A stretch of 7,734 nt of DNA from an uncultured Roseiflexaceae bacterium (GTDB lineage: Bacteria; Chloroflexota; Chloroflexia; Chloroflexales; Roseiflexaceae). The notes below the pieces were generated by a model. It searched no databases. It was not told where the DNA came from and saw nothing but the letters and a program-made list of their open reading frames with translations. How positions within the stretch are numbered: the first letter of the stretch is position 1; every line of letters begins with the position of its first letter. Both the position numbers and the translations under genes were made by a program. Of this stretch, positions 1-6,946 are shown in pieces. The DNA lies in the NCBI GenBank assembly GCA_903868295.1, contig CAIPUQ010000576.1, positions 1-7,734 of the forward strand, in the 5' to 3' direction.

Positions 1-1
1 A

Positions 2-1177
2 TTCATCCGAACAGCGCTCGGTGTTGCGGGGGCCGCACTCACCAGCTGTAGCGTGCCGGCACTCGACGGGCAAGCACCAGTGGTCATTGCAACGCCAACG
101 ATGACGATTTGGACGACGAGTTATGTCATCGATGATGCACTGGCACGCTGGCGTGGTGCACACCCACGGATCCCCGTTACGCGCATAGTCGTTGCAGCCG
201 CAGAGCTCAACCAATGGATTGCCGAGAGCATCCGCGGCGAACGGTCAGCACCAGACATCGTGATTGCAGACTCGACCACGATTGCTACGTGGAACGTCCA
301 ACGATATTGGCGCCAACAGCAAATCACCCAAGCAACCGACCTCCAACATGTGCAAATCGGTCGCCAACAATCCACCGACGCAACGCAGTCCCGATTCGCT
401 ATCCCCCTTGCGGTCAACCCTCTCGGCGTCTGGTACGATCGTGACCTACTTGGGAGCGTTCTTCCACAATCTGATCCCCTCCAAGTATCCGCTGCATTCG
501 GCGCTACGCTGCAATCATTTGTGTCGTTCCTTTCCGAGGTCGCTCGATCACTCCCCAATGGTCCAGTGCTCAGCAGTATCGTCGATGATGTGCTGATCCC
601 ACAGCTCGAGCGGAGCAGTATGGCCGGTGACGTGTTCGATGCAACGTGGGAACAAACATTTGATGTAGTCACATCGACCGCTGCGTTGCAGCAGTGGGCT
701 GCACCCGAACGCCATTTTTCTGGACCTTGGTACCAACGAATTTCCCACGAGCAGACGGGGATGATGGTTGCTGGTAGGTGGATGCAAGCAGCACTTATGC
801 GAGCGGTCTACGAATCACCCAGCTCCTGGCGACTCTGTGCACCAGCAGGAGGCTATATCGCAGGTCCGAGTCTCGTGGCTGCCATACCAGAAGTATCCAC
901 TCAACCGGAATCAGCAACAGCACTGGCAACAGATTTTGCAAACGATGTCGAACTGCAACATCTGTTGACCGTCGCGAGCGGCACCGTCCCGAGTTTGCGT
1001 GCTGCACATACCGTCGCACCATTTGTCGGCACTGATGCGTTTTGTGGCGGGCAACAGATCGGTGCCACATGGTGCGACGCCGCAGTATCACTCAATGCGG
1101 TAGCCCAGCCTGCAGACAGCTTTGCGCGACGTCGAGAACTCCAAGCGCGGCTCATACAGACATTAACACGCTCATAA
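2..1177 (+). CDS. Family 1 extracellular solute-binding lipoprotein, 5' end cut off by the window
   Basis: The frame is open from base 2 and encodes at least 391 residues. It begins inside a signal peptide: FIRTALG, then a small-residue hydrophobic stretch, then the lipobox LTSC with the lipid-carrying cysteine at 47-49. The likely missing part is about 10-15 residues, perhaps with a twin arginine. The first start codon inside the window (GTG at 53) lies after the lipobox and cannot be the true start. Landmarks of sugar-binding proteins follow in order: SAPDIVIAD, FAIPLAVNPLGVWYDRDLL, GMMVAGRWMQAAL and WRLCAPAGG. They line up with equivalent segments in the second binding protein of this window (GAPDIASLE, GPAGVWYRADIM, CWMQGG, WRVVPAPE). 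The role is probably ligand capture for an ABC importer at the cell surface. The substrate is unknown and no permease is visible beside it, so its partner lies upstream or elsewhere. The family call is firm; the specificity is not. Confidence 0.85.
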   Translation, partial: FIRTALGVAGAALTSCSVPALDGQAPVVIATPTMTIWTTSYVIDDALARWRGAHPRIPVTRIVVAAAELNQWIAESIRGERSAPDIVIADSTTIATWNVQRYWRQQQITQATDLQHVQIGRQQSTDATQSRFAIPLAVNPLGVWYDRDLLGSVLPQSDPLQVSAAFGATLQSFVSFLSEVARSLPNGPVLSSIVDDVLIPQLERSSMAGDVFDATWEQTFDVVTSTAALQQWAAPERHFSGPWYQRISHEQTGMMVAGRWMQAALMRAVYESPSSWRLCAPAGGYIAGPSLVAAIPEVSTQPESATALATDFANDVELQHLLTVASGTVPSLRAAHTVAPFVGTDAFCGGQQIGATWCDAAVSLNAVAQPADSFARRRELQARLIQTLTRS

Positions 1178-1218
1178 TTGTGACCGTCTTGTTTGTGGGT
1201 TGAACGTGTGATTGTACA

Positions 1219-1245
1219 GTATGCTTTCTGGTATTCAGAAGATAC
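1219..1245 (+). other. Imperfect hairpin downstream of the first gene
   Basis: GTAT plus TTTCTG on the left pairs with CAGAAG plus ATAC on the right, giving about 10 pairs (one G-T) with a two-base GC bulge and the loop GTATT. It begins 41 bases after the stop of the first gene. No T run follows, so it is not a standard intrinsic terminator. It could protect the 3' end of the transcript or be chance. Confidence 0.25.
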
Positions 1246-1652
1246 ATCCACGGGCACACTGATCAACACGCTCGCCAACCCAAGAAGGCCACACCCACAA
1301 CAATACAGCCAACACAAATGCAACTGGCTCTATATGTAGGTTGATGTCTGCAGTGATCGTGGAGTGATGCTGCACAAAGGACCCATTGTGAATCATTCAT
1401 CCTGCGAATACAGGTAAACTTTTAAAAAACCGTGTGAATTTTTGGCTATCAAAGGAGTAAAACGGTACGAATACAGCACATAATGGATGAATTGCAGCAC
1501 GAACGTGTACCTTATTGGAATGCTTTTGGTCGGATTTGCAGAGGGGGGATCAGGAAAAATTAAAACCTTCGGGTGTGATGGGCTCTGCGCGTTCTGGACT
1601 AAAAGCCCATGGGCAGGCTGTCACAAGATAGAATGAGAGACACATTCCGTTG

Positions 1653-1688
1653 GAACATGAGTAGAACATGAAGACTCCTAGAGCATGA
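1653..1688 (+). repeat. Three copies of GARCATGA
   Basis: GAACATGA occurs at 1653-1660 and 1664-1671, and GAGCATGA at 1681-1688. The first two start 11 bases apart, one helical turn, and the third starts 17 bases later. They lie about 80-115 bases upstream of the -35 box at 1767. Such phased repeats can be a regulator binding site, but an 8-base motif in AT-rich DNA can also arise by chance. Confidence 0.3.
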
Positions 1689-1694
1689 GGAGTC
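1673..1694 (+). other. Perfect 7-pair hairpin in the intergenic region
   Basis: GACTCCT (1673-1679) pairs with AGGAGTC (1688-1694) around an 8-base loop. The third GARCATGA repeat fills most of the loop. A T run (TTTT at 1705-1708) comes 10 bases after the stem, too far for a typical intrinsic terminator. It could be a weak terminator for upstream transcription, a protein site, or incidental. Confidence 0.25.
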
Positions 1695-1766
1695 ATTAAA
1701 TCTGTTTTCACACCGGACAAGAAATATGTCATATACAACAGGAAAACCTCACGATAGTTTGCATAT

Positions 1767-1794
1767 TTGACAAATGAAAATACTTCTCTATAAT
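1767..1794 (+). promoter_or_regulatory. Near-perfect sigma-70 promoter for the transporter operon
   Basis: The -35 box TTGACA (1767-1772) and the -10 box TATAAT (1789-1794) both match the consensus exactly, with a 16-base spacer, one short of the optimum. The expected transcript start is near 1801, which leaves a leader of about 136 bases before the binding-protein gene. The DNA upstream and in the spacer is AT-rich. A consensus promoter of this strength fits the high demand for binding protein and suggests control by a repressor or by leader structure. No operator could be identified with confidence. Confidence 0.85.
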
Positions 1795-1800
1795 CAACGT

Positions 1801-1936
1801 ATCACCAACCTCAGGAAGTACATACTGTGCTGAAGCGCTCACTGGCTTCTTTTGTGGTGAAAATTCTATCGTAGGTACGGCCTATCCGTACCAGCAACTC
1901 TCCTGAGTTGTTTCTTCCAATGGAGGAGGATCCATC
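1801..1936 (+). promoter_or_regulatory. Structured 5' leader of the transporter operon
   Basis: Several pairings are visible. TCACCA (1802-1807) can pair with TGGTGA (1855-1860), enclosing GAAGC (1832-1836) and GCTTC (1845-1849), which is followed by TTTT. GGTACGG (1874-1880) pairs with CCGTACC (1886-1892) around a 5-base loop. CAACTC (1895-1900) pairs with GAGTTG (1905-1910) around TCCT and is followed by TTTCTT. The ribosome binding site GGAGGAGG lies at 1922-1929. The TCCT loop is complementary to AGGA in that site, so a weak masking interaction is possible. The GGTACGG inverted repeat could instead be an operator in DNA. I recognise no known riboswitch family here. Confidence 0.45.
1922..1929 (+). 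promoter_or_regulatory. Strong ribosome binding site of the sugar-binding protein gene
   Basis: GGAGGAGG lies 7 bases before ATG 1937. A second ATG at 1943 would be 13 bases away, so 1937 is the better start. The site is much stronger than those before the downstream genes of the operon. Confidence 0.85.
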
Positions 1937-3280
1937 ATGGCGATGAATGACAAATCCCTTTCGCGTCGTCGGTTCCTGCGGCTTGCAGCCGCTGGCCTCG
2001 GTGCGGCAGGTGCAGCCGGCGTACTGGCTGCTTGTGGTGGCGCTGCGGCTCCTGCTGCAGAAGCTCCTGCTGAAGGCAACAAGGTTGTCGTGGACTTGAC
2101 GTTCTGGTGGTGGGATTCCAACGGTCAAATCTGGGCTGACGAGTACAACAAGGCAAATCGTGGCGCCAAGGTTACCTTTGTGAACACCCCATTCGCAGAC
2201 TCACACGACAAGTTGCTGACGTCTTTTGCATCGGGTTCCGGTGCACCAGACATCGCTTCCCTCGAAATCGGTCGCGTCGGCGGTTTCACCGCCAAAGGCG
2301 GTTTGGCCGACCTCAAGGCTGCCCCATTCGATGGCGGCAAGTATGAGAAGGACATGGTCGCGTACAAGTGGACCCAAGGCTCCACTGCTGACGGTCGTTT
2401 GGTTGCCATGCCATGGGACATTGGTCCTGCAGGCGTCTGGTACCGCGCCGACATCATGGAGAAGTTGGGCCTCCCAACCGAACCAGAAGCCATCGAAGAA
2501 CTGATCTCGCACACCAAGGGCAAGACCTGGGAAGACTTCTTCGCACTTGCTCAGACCGTCAAGGAAAAAAGCGGTGGCAAGATCAAGCTGGTCGCTGATG
2601 CAGGCACCGACGTCTATGGTGGTGCACTCCGCCAAGGCGGCGAAGGCTACTTCGACAACATGAAGGTGTTGATCGAAGAAAAAGCAACCCGCCCAGCCCA
2701 ACTGGCTGCAGACTTCCGCAAGCAAGAGCTCGACGCCAACATCGGTTGGTGGGGTGCTGACTGGGCCGCAGGCGTCAAGAACGACGCGTTCGCAGCAATG
2801 GTCATTGCATGCTGGATGCAGGGTGGTTTGACCAAGGACCAGCCACAGACCATCGGTAAGTGGCGTGTTGTGCCGGCTCCTGAAGCCAGCTACAACTGGG
2901 GTGGTTCGTTCTGTGCCATTCCTGAGCAGGGCAAGAACATCGAAATGGCATGGGACTTCGTGCAGTGGGCCTGCTGTTCCGCAGAAGGTCAGAACGCAAT
3001 GTTCAAGCCAACCGGTGTGTTCCCAGCCTACAAGCCAGCATGGGCAGATCCGTTGTACGACCAGCCACAGGACTTCTTCGGTGGACAGCGCACGTTCCGC
3101 GTTTGGGGCGACATCGCCGACAACGTGGCTTCGATTTCGCGCAGCCCATACGACCTGCAGGCAGACGACATCGTCAATGCAGAAATTGCGAAAGTGCTCG
3201 TCGAAGGCAAGGACCCAGTCCAAGCCATGAAGGATGCAGAAGCCGCAGCCCTCACGGCAATCGAAGGCGCAACCCCGTAA
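1937..3280 (+). CDS. Tat-exported sugar-binding lipoprotein of a CUT1 ABC transporter
   Basis: The 447-residue protein has the usual length for family 1 (MalE/UgpB-type) binding proteins. The N-terminus carries a twin-arginine motif (SRRRFLR, residues 9-15), an alanine/glycine-rich hydrophobic stretch, and a lipobox ending in Cys33 (VLAAC). An alanine/proline-rich linker follows to about residue 48. The mature domain starts near LTFWWWDSN and contains GAPDIASLE, VAMPWDIGPAGVWYRADIM and a tryptophan-rich WWGADWAAG segment, as expected of a carbohydrate pocket. The protein would fold before Tat export and be anchored to the outside of the membrane, delivering sugar to the two permeases encoded next. 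Its strong promoter, strong ribosome site and following hairpin fit higher expression than the permeases. The substrate cannot be told from sequence; an oligosaccharide or other carbohydrate is likely. Confidence 0.93.
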   Translation: MAMNDKSLSRRRFLRLAAAGLGAAGAAGVLAACGGAAAPAAEAPAEGNKVVVDLTFWWWDSNGQIWADEYNKANRGAKVTFVNTPFADSHDKLLTSFASGSGAPDIASLEIGRVGGFTAKGGLADLKAAPFDGGKYEKDMVAYKWTQGSTADGRLVAMPWDIGPAGVWYRADIMEKLGLPTEPEAIEELISHTKGKTWEDFFALAQTVKEKSGGKIKLVADAGTDVYGGALRQGGEGYFDNMKVLIEEKATRPAQLAADFRKQELDANIGWWGADWAAGVKNDAFAAMVIACWMQGGLTKDQPQTIGKWRVVPAPEASYNWGGSFCAIPEQGKNIEMAWDFVQWACCSAEGQNAMFKPTGVFPAYKPAWADPLYDQPQDFFGGQRTFRVWGDIADNVASISRSPYDLQADDIVNAEIAKVLVEGKDPVQAMKDAEAAALTAIEGATP

Positions 3281-3295
3281 TCTCCGTCTCACCTC

Positions 3296-3326
3296 CGCCG
3301 GAGTGGCATCTAATGCCACTCCGGCG
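3296..3326 (+). other. Perfect intercistronic hairpin between binding-protein and permease genes
   Basis: CGCCGGAGTGGCA (3296-3308) is exactly complementary to TGCCACTCCGGCG (3314-3326). A further T-A pair inside gives 14 pairs and a three-base loop. It begins 15 bases after the stop of the binding-protein gene and ends 38 bases before the permease start. The bases that follow are not T-rich, so it is not a classical intrinsic terminator. In other binding-protein operons, such as malE-malF, hairpins at this place stabilise the upstream message and make binding protein exceed permease. That role is inferred here. Confidence 0.85.
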
Positions 3327-3364
3327 TGTCATTCGATGAAACCCTTACAACATGCGAGGTGCAC

Positions 3365-4402
3365 ATGGCTTCTTCGTCATTCTCGTTGGCGGAACGTACG
3401 GCGCAGGACCGACGCACACGTCAAAAAGAAGCAAAACGCAATGCGTGGGCATACGTATTCGTAAGCCCGTTCTATTTGCTCTACGCTATCTTTGGCTTTT
3501 TCCCCTTGGTGTATGGCCTCTGGCTTTCACTCCATACATGGGACGGCATTTCGCCGATGGTATGGGTAGGGTTCAACAACTACATTAAATTGGTGACGGT
3601 GGACGAACTCTGGTGGAAGGCAATCTATAACACCATTTGGTTGTTTGTCGTTGCGACTATCCCACAATTGACCCTCGCACTCGGTTTGGCATTTATCATC
3701 AACAGCGGGTATGTTCGATTTAAAGATTTTTTTCGGGCTGCCTATTTTATGCCTTTTGTCGCATCAGCTGTTGCTGTGGGCATTCTCTTCACGTCGTTGT
3801 TCGGCAACCAATATGGCATGATCAACTTCGCCCTCACCGCACTCGGGTTAAACCAATTTCTTACTGCACCCACGGGTGAATGCTACAAATGGGCCTTCGA
3901 AAGCAACAACATGGGTTGTGTCATCAACTGGCTAAATTCAGCGTTGTGGCTCAAACCATCGATTGCGCTCATCATTATCTGGCAATGGACTGGCTATTCG
4001 ATGATTATCTTCCTTGCCGGATTGCAATCCATTAATCTTGAACTTTATGAGGCTGCACGTGTAGACGGCGCAAGCACATGGGACATTTTTCTCAAAATCA
4101 CCATGCCGTTGTTGCAAGGCGTGATTCTCTTCCAAGTCGTCACTTCGATTATTGGTGCGATGCAGAACTTCGACATTCCCGTCATGCTCGCAGGTGGCAC
4201 ACAATCATCGTCGCCGGGCGGCACTGATCAATCAGGCCTCACCGCCATGATGCAACTCTACTGGTCAGCGTTTAAATACAACACAGGGTCGAAAAGCGGG
4301 TTCGGCTATGCCTCGGCGATGTCGTTCATCCTGTTTATCATCATCGTGGTCTTTTCGTTCACATACAACCGTGCCAACGGTCAGAACCAGACGGAGAACT
4401 AA
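3365..4402 (+). CDS. CUT1 sugar ABC transporter permease, MalF/UgpA type
   Basis: The 345-residue inner-membrane protein is one of two permease subunits. The start ATG 3365 has GAGG (3356-3359) five bases upstream. An in-frame GTG at 3326 would lie in the hairpin and lacks a ribosome site. A charged cytoplasmic N-terminus (to about residue 27) is followed by membrane segments near 30-55, 88-113, 126-147, 199-220, 250-275 and 315-335. The ATPase-docking EAA loop is E229-A-A with G235, I245 and P248 at the expected positions (EAARVDGA). An unusual segment between membrane segments (about 164-187) carries Cys173 and Cys185. The gene pairs with the MalG-type permease, whose start is one base past this stop. 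The family is certain; the substrate is unknown. Confidence 0.93.
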   Translation: MASSSFSLAERTAQDRRTRQKEAKRNAWAYVFVSPFYLLYAIFGFFPLVYGLWLSLHTWDGISPMVWVGFNNYIKLVTVDELWWKAIYNTIWLFVVATIPQLTLALGLAFIINSGYVRFKDFFRAAYFMPFVASAVAVGILFTSLFGNQYGMINFALTALGLNQFLTAPTGECYKWAFESNNMGCVINWLNSALWLKPSIALIIIWQWTGYSMIIFLAGLQSINLELYEAARVDGASTWDIFLKITMPLLQGVILFQVVTSIIGAMQNFDIPVMLAGGTQSSSPGGTDQSGLTAMMQLYWSAFKYNTGSKSGFGYASAMSFILFIIIVVFSFTYNRANGQNQTEN

Positions 4403-4403
4403 G

Positions 4404-5279
4404 ATGGCCACAACCACGATTGCTCGCAACCGACGGAACCGTGACCGATTGGGTAGCCCAATCACGATGAGCTTTATGTACGTCTTTTTGGCGTTGTTTG
4501 CGCTCGTCTCGGCGTTCCCGTTTTATTACATGTTGGTCACATCAACCTACCGCACCAAAGACATTTTGGTTATCCCGCCGCCCATCTGGTTCGGTAGTTC
4601 TTGGATGGAGAATTACACACAGCTTCTCGAAAAGGGGAGTCTGCCGTACTTTTGGACCGCGGTCACGAACAGCCTGTCGATTGCATCGTTGCACACCATT
4701 GCAGTGCTCTTCTTCTGCTCATTGGCTGGCTATGGATTCGCCAAATTCCGCTTCCCTGGGCGTGATGCGATGTTTGCCTTCTTGATTGCCACGCTGATGG
4801 TGCCAGGCGCACTCGGCTTGATACCATCATTTATCGTGATGCGCTATCTGGGCTGGATCGAGACATGGTACCCGTTGATTGTCCCCGGCATGGCAAATGC
4901 ATTCGGTATCTTTTGGATGCGTCAATACATCGAAAGCGCAATTCCCAATGACATGATGGATGCTGCGCGTATTGACGGTGCAAACGAATTTCGCATCTAC
5001 TGGGGCATCGTTTTGCCGGTCATCACCCCCGCCCTCGGTGCATTGGCAATCTTGACGTTCATGGGTAAGTGGAACGAGTTCCAGTTCCCATTGCTCATCC
5101 TCAAAGATCAGGCGACATACACCCTCCCGGTGGCACTGAGTACCCTGCGGTCGCTCCGTGGCACCGAAATCGGTGTGCAAATCCTCGGATCGAGCATAGC
5201 AATTATCCCCATCCTGATTGTGTTCATCCTTGCGTCGCGGCAATTCATGTCAGGACTCACTGCAGGAGCGGTGAAGTAA
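4404..5279 (+). CDS. CUT1 sugar ABC transporter permease, MalG/UgpE type
   Basis: The 291-residue protein is the second permease subunit. ATG 4404 is preceded by GGAG (4393-4396) at 7 bases and lies one base after the previous stop, so the two are translationally coupled. Upstream in-frame codons from 4308 overlap the MalF-like gene and give an arginine-rich, non-family N-terminus, so they are not the start. Membrane segments lie near residues 22-44, 90-112, 122-144, 156-174, 200-220 and 262-279. The EAA loop reads DAARIDGA (186-193), with Asp in place of the usual Glu, followed by the conserved G192, I202, L204 and P205. Features such as SLAGYGFAKFRFPG and the GKWNEFQFPLL segment are typical of the family. 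No ATPase gene follows. Confidence 0.93.
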   Translation: MATTTIARNRRNRDRLGSPITMSFMYVFLALFALVSAFPFYYMLVTSTYRTKDILVIPPPIWFGSSWMENYTQLLEKGSLPYFWTAVTNSLSIASLHTIAVLFFCSLAGYGFAKFRFPGRDAMFAFLIATLMVPGALGLIPSFIVMRYLGWIETWYPLIVPGMANAFGIFWMRQYIESAIPNDMMDAARIDGANEFRIYWGIVLPVITPALGALAILTFMGKWNEFQFPLLILKDQATYTLPVALSTLRSLRGTEIGVQILGSSIAIIPILIVFILASRQFMSGLTAGAVK

Positions 5280-5290
5280 TTCGGGGTACT

Positions 5291-6946
5291 ATGCACACTC
5301 GATTCATTTGGTCGTTCCTCGCAAGCGCATTCCTCATGCTTTCTGCATGTGGGAATGCGCTTCCGGTATCGCAAACTGTTCATTCAGCGGTCGCTGTTTC
5401 GACCGAGCGTCGCGTACTGCAGGTTGCCCAACAGCCCTGCGGATATCGCTTCAGCCGGACAGACCTCCCTCACTACACCAGTGGCGGTTCGACGGGGAGT
5501 GCCCTCTACGCCAGCAACGGCAGCGGACTCGCAGTCGGCGATTTGACAGGCGACGGACAGCCCGATTTGGTGTTCGGGAACATCGTCGGCACGGTGACGG
5601 TGTATGTGAACGAAGGCAACTTCGTTTTTACCCCGATACAAACCACACTAACCGATGTCCGGAGTCTGGCCATTGTTGATGCTGACGGTGATGGCACCCG
5701 TGAACTCTATGCAACGCGCCGGTTTGCACCGCCGATAGTCGGCAAACTCTCCAACGGGGCCTTGACCTACGAACCCATCCCCGAGGTCTACTCTGCGTTT
5801 TATGCAATGGGGTGGCAAGATCTCAACCGTGACGGCGCACTCGACGTTGTGTTTGGCACATATGACAACGAACAGCTCCAACAACAAGGCCTGATCTTTC
5901 AAACACGTGGCGGTGGCGGTGTCTTCGTCTATACCCAAACGGAGACTGGCTTCACACCGCAACGTCTCAACGATTCTGCCCAAGCGCTGGCCATTGCGTT
6001 CCCTGATCTCAACCACGATGGCCGCCCCGATGTGTTGGTCGGCAACGACTTTAACGAACCTGATGCAGGGTGGACAATCAACGACGCTGGCTATACCGCC
6101 GTCGCGCCGTTTTCACAAACCACCGAAAACACCATGTCACTGGATTATGCAGATTACAACAACGACGGCGTACTCGATATCTACGCAACCGACATGAAAC
6201 CCTACGACCAAAGTGTCACGACTATGGCTCGGTGGCTTCCGGCAATGCTCAAATTGACACGCCCATTGACCGCAGACGATCCGCAGTACACCGAAAACAC
6301 TCTACATACGTGGGATGGGTCGCACTGGCGTAATCGGGCGTATGACTTGCAATTAGATGCCACTGGGTGGAGTTGGTCAGCAAAATTCGCAGACCTCGAC
6401 AACAACGGCTGGCAAGACCTCTATGTGGTCAATGGCATGAAGGCCACGGATCTCCTGTCGTATTTGCCGGACGACGAGCTATCCGAAGACGATATGCTCT
6501 TTGTGACCGACAACAGCGAGCGCTATGAGCTGGTCGACCGTGGTATTTCTCAGACCGGGAGTGGTCGATCTGCCACAATGGCAGACCTCGACAACGACGG
6601 CGATTTGGATGTGGTTGTCAATCCGATTGATGGCAATGCACAACTCTACCGCAACGAACTGTGCCAGACAGCCAGTATTGCAGTGACGCTCGTCGACCCT
6701 ACCAGTGCAAATCGTGATGCAGTTGGGGCAATCGTATCCGTTGCTGCTAACAAACAATTATTGACACGCAGCATCCAAGTCAGTAGCGGATATTTGTCTG
6801 GTCAACCAACCACTGCGCACTTCGGTCTGGGGGACACGCAACGGATCGAACAACTCGTTGTCACCTGGCCAGACGGCAAACAATCCGAATTAACGGACAT
6901 TACCGCCAACATGCACTACACGATTACGCGGAAGGACGCACCATGA
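5291..6946 (+). CDS. FG-GAP/VCBS-repeat lipoprotein with C-terminal ASPIC/UnbV domain (CRTAC1-like)
   Basis: The 551-residue protein starts at ATG 5291, four bases after a modest GGGG (5283-5286) and 11 bases after the MalG-type gene. A short signal peptide ends in the lipobox LSAC (Cys20), so it is probably anchored outside the cell. Seven calcium-loop repeats are visible, at residues 84-92 (DLTGDGQPD), 130-138, 177-185, 239-247, 288-296, 368-376 and 432-440 (DLDNDGDLD). This is consistent with a seven-bladed beta-propeller. The C-terminus (about 476-535) matches the ASPIC/UnbV domain: VGAIVSV, SSGYLSG, HFGLGD and VVTWPDG. Related proteins bind extracellular ligands or surfaces, and the function is often unknown. 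Its position within a sugar-transporter operon suggests binding or presenting a carbohydrate. This is inference; no catalytic residues are evident. Confidence 0.88.
   Translation: MHTRFIWSFLASAFLMLSACGNALPVSQTVHSAVAVSTERRVLQVAQQPCGYRFSRTDLPHYTSGGSTGSALYASNGSGLAVGDLTGDGQPDLVFGNIVGTVTVYVNEGNFVFTPIQTTLTDVRSLAIVDADGDGTRELYATRRFAPPIVGKLSNGALTYEPIPEVYSAFYAMGWQDLNRDGALDVVFGTYDNEQLQQQGLIFQTRGGGGVFVYTQTETGFTPQRLNDSAQALAIAFPDLNHDGRPDVLVGNDFNEPDAGWTINDAGYTAVAPFSQTTENTMSLDYADYNNDGVLDIYATDMKPYDQSVTTMARWLPAMLKLTRPLTADDPQYTENTLHTWDGSHWRNRAYDLQLDATGWSWSAKFADLDNNGWQDLYVVNGMKATDLLSYLPDDELSEDDMLFVTDNSERYELVDRGISQTGSGRSATMADLDNDGDLDVVVNPIDGNAQLYRNELCQTASIAVTLVDPTSANRDAVGAIVSVAANKQLLTRSIQVSSGYLSGQPTTAHFGLGDTQRIEQLVVTWPDGKQSELTDITANMHYTITRKDAP
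6930..6936 (+). promoter_or_regulatory. Ribosome binding site for the last membrane protein gene
   Basis: GGAAGGA lies 6 bases before ATG 6943, inside the end of the lipoprotein gene. With the ATGA overlap (6943-6946) it fixes the start and indicates translational coupling. Confidence 0.7.

Larger units (their letters stand above)
1483..1742 (+). pseudogene. Very weak candidate: broken remnant resembling the N-terminus of DprA
   Basis: A short frame opens at ATG 1483 with MDELQHERVPYWNAFGRI and stops at 1561-1563. Skipping one G of the six-G run at 1543-1548 extends the reading to GSGKIKTF and a tryptophan-containing segment, ending at the TGA at 1634-1636. A third frame (from about 1638 to 1742) reads IPLEHE, then two stops, then GVIKSVFTPDKKY. 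From memory, DprA N-termini run YW.AF.RI.G.G...I..L, then a segment around AW, then L..E, then GV....D..YP. The order of pieces matches, but the spacing between YW and LEHE is about 46 codons, shorter than I expect for DprA. Three frames and several stops mean this cannot be functional. The match is pattern memory only and may be chance. Confidence 0.15.
1178..1766. other. Long gene-free stretch with small repeats and hairpins
   Basis: No intact gene, tRNA or recognised RNA family is visible. The stretch is more AT-rich than the genes around it. No clear Rho-independent terminator follows the first gene; the nearest hairpin (1219-1245) lacks a T tract. Other structures are a 9-base direct repeat CGAATACAG (1405-1413 and 1468-1476), an inverted pair ATGGGCT/AGCCCAT (1578-1584 and 1604-1610), a 10-base palindrome GCCCATGGGC (1605-1614), and the repeats and hairpin listed separately. 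A purine-rich AAAGGAG at 1451-1457 has no good start codon at usual spacing. Confidence 0.5.

Noticed and set aside
53..1177. GTG at 53 as the start of the first gene
   Set aside because: It lies after the lipobox cysteine at 47-49. The frame is open to base 2 and encodes signal-peptide sequence, so the gene begins before the window.
1578..1610. Inverted pair ATGGGCT/AGCCCAT as a terminator
   Set aside because: The loop is 19 bases and no T run follows. The right arm is also part of a separate palindrome, so it is probably incidental.
1550..1738. Minus-strand 62-residue frame in the intergenic gap
   Set aside because: There is no convincing ribosome site or recognisable family, and the composition looks random. 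It also lies opposite the possible dprA remnant.
1178..1936. CRISPR array, tRNA or insertion sequence in the large gap
   Set aside because: There is no regular repeat-spacer pattern, no cloverleaf with a T-arm, and no transposase frame with terminal inverted repeats and a target duplication.
2201..3319. Long minus-strand frame (372 residues) opposite the sugar-binding protein gene
   Set aside because: It is an antisense shadow of a strongly supported gene. The protein is low-complexity in cysteine and valine, has no family features, and no ribosome site was seen.
3326..3364. GTG at 3326 as the start of the MalF-like permease
   Set aside because: It overlaps the last base of the hairpin stem and has no ribosome binding site. 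ATG 3365 has GAGG at suitable distance.
4308..4403. Extended start of the MalG-like permease inside the previous gene
   Set aside because: The extra residues are an out-of-frame reading of the upstream permease and resemble no family N-terminus. ATG 4404 has a GGAG site.
5069..5290. Extended start of the FG-GAP/UnbV lipoprotein
   Set aside because: It would overlap most of the end of the MalG-like gene and bury the signal peptide. ATG 5291 gives a clean lipoprotein signal.
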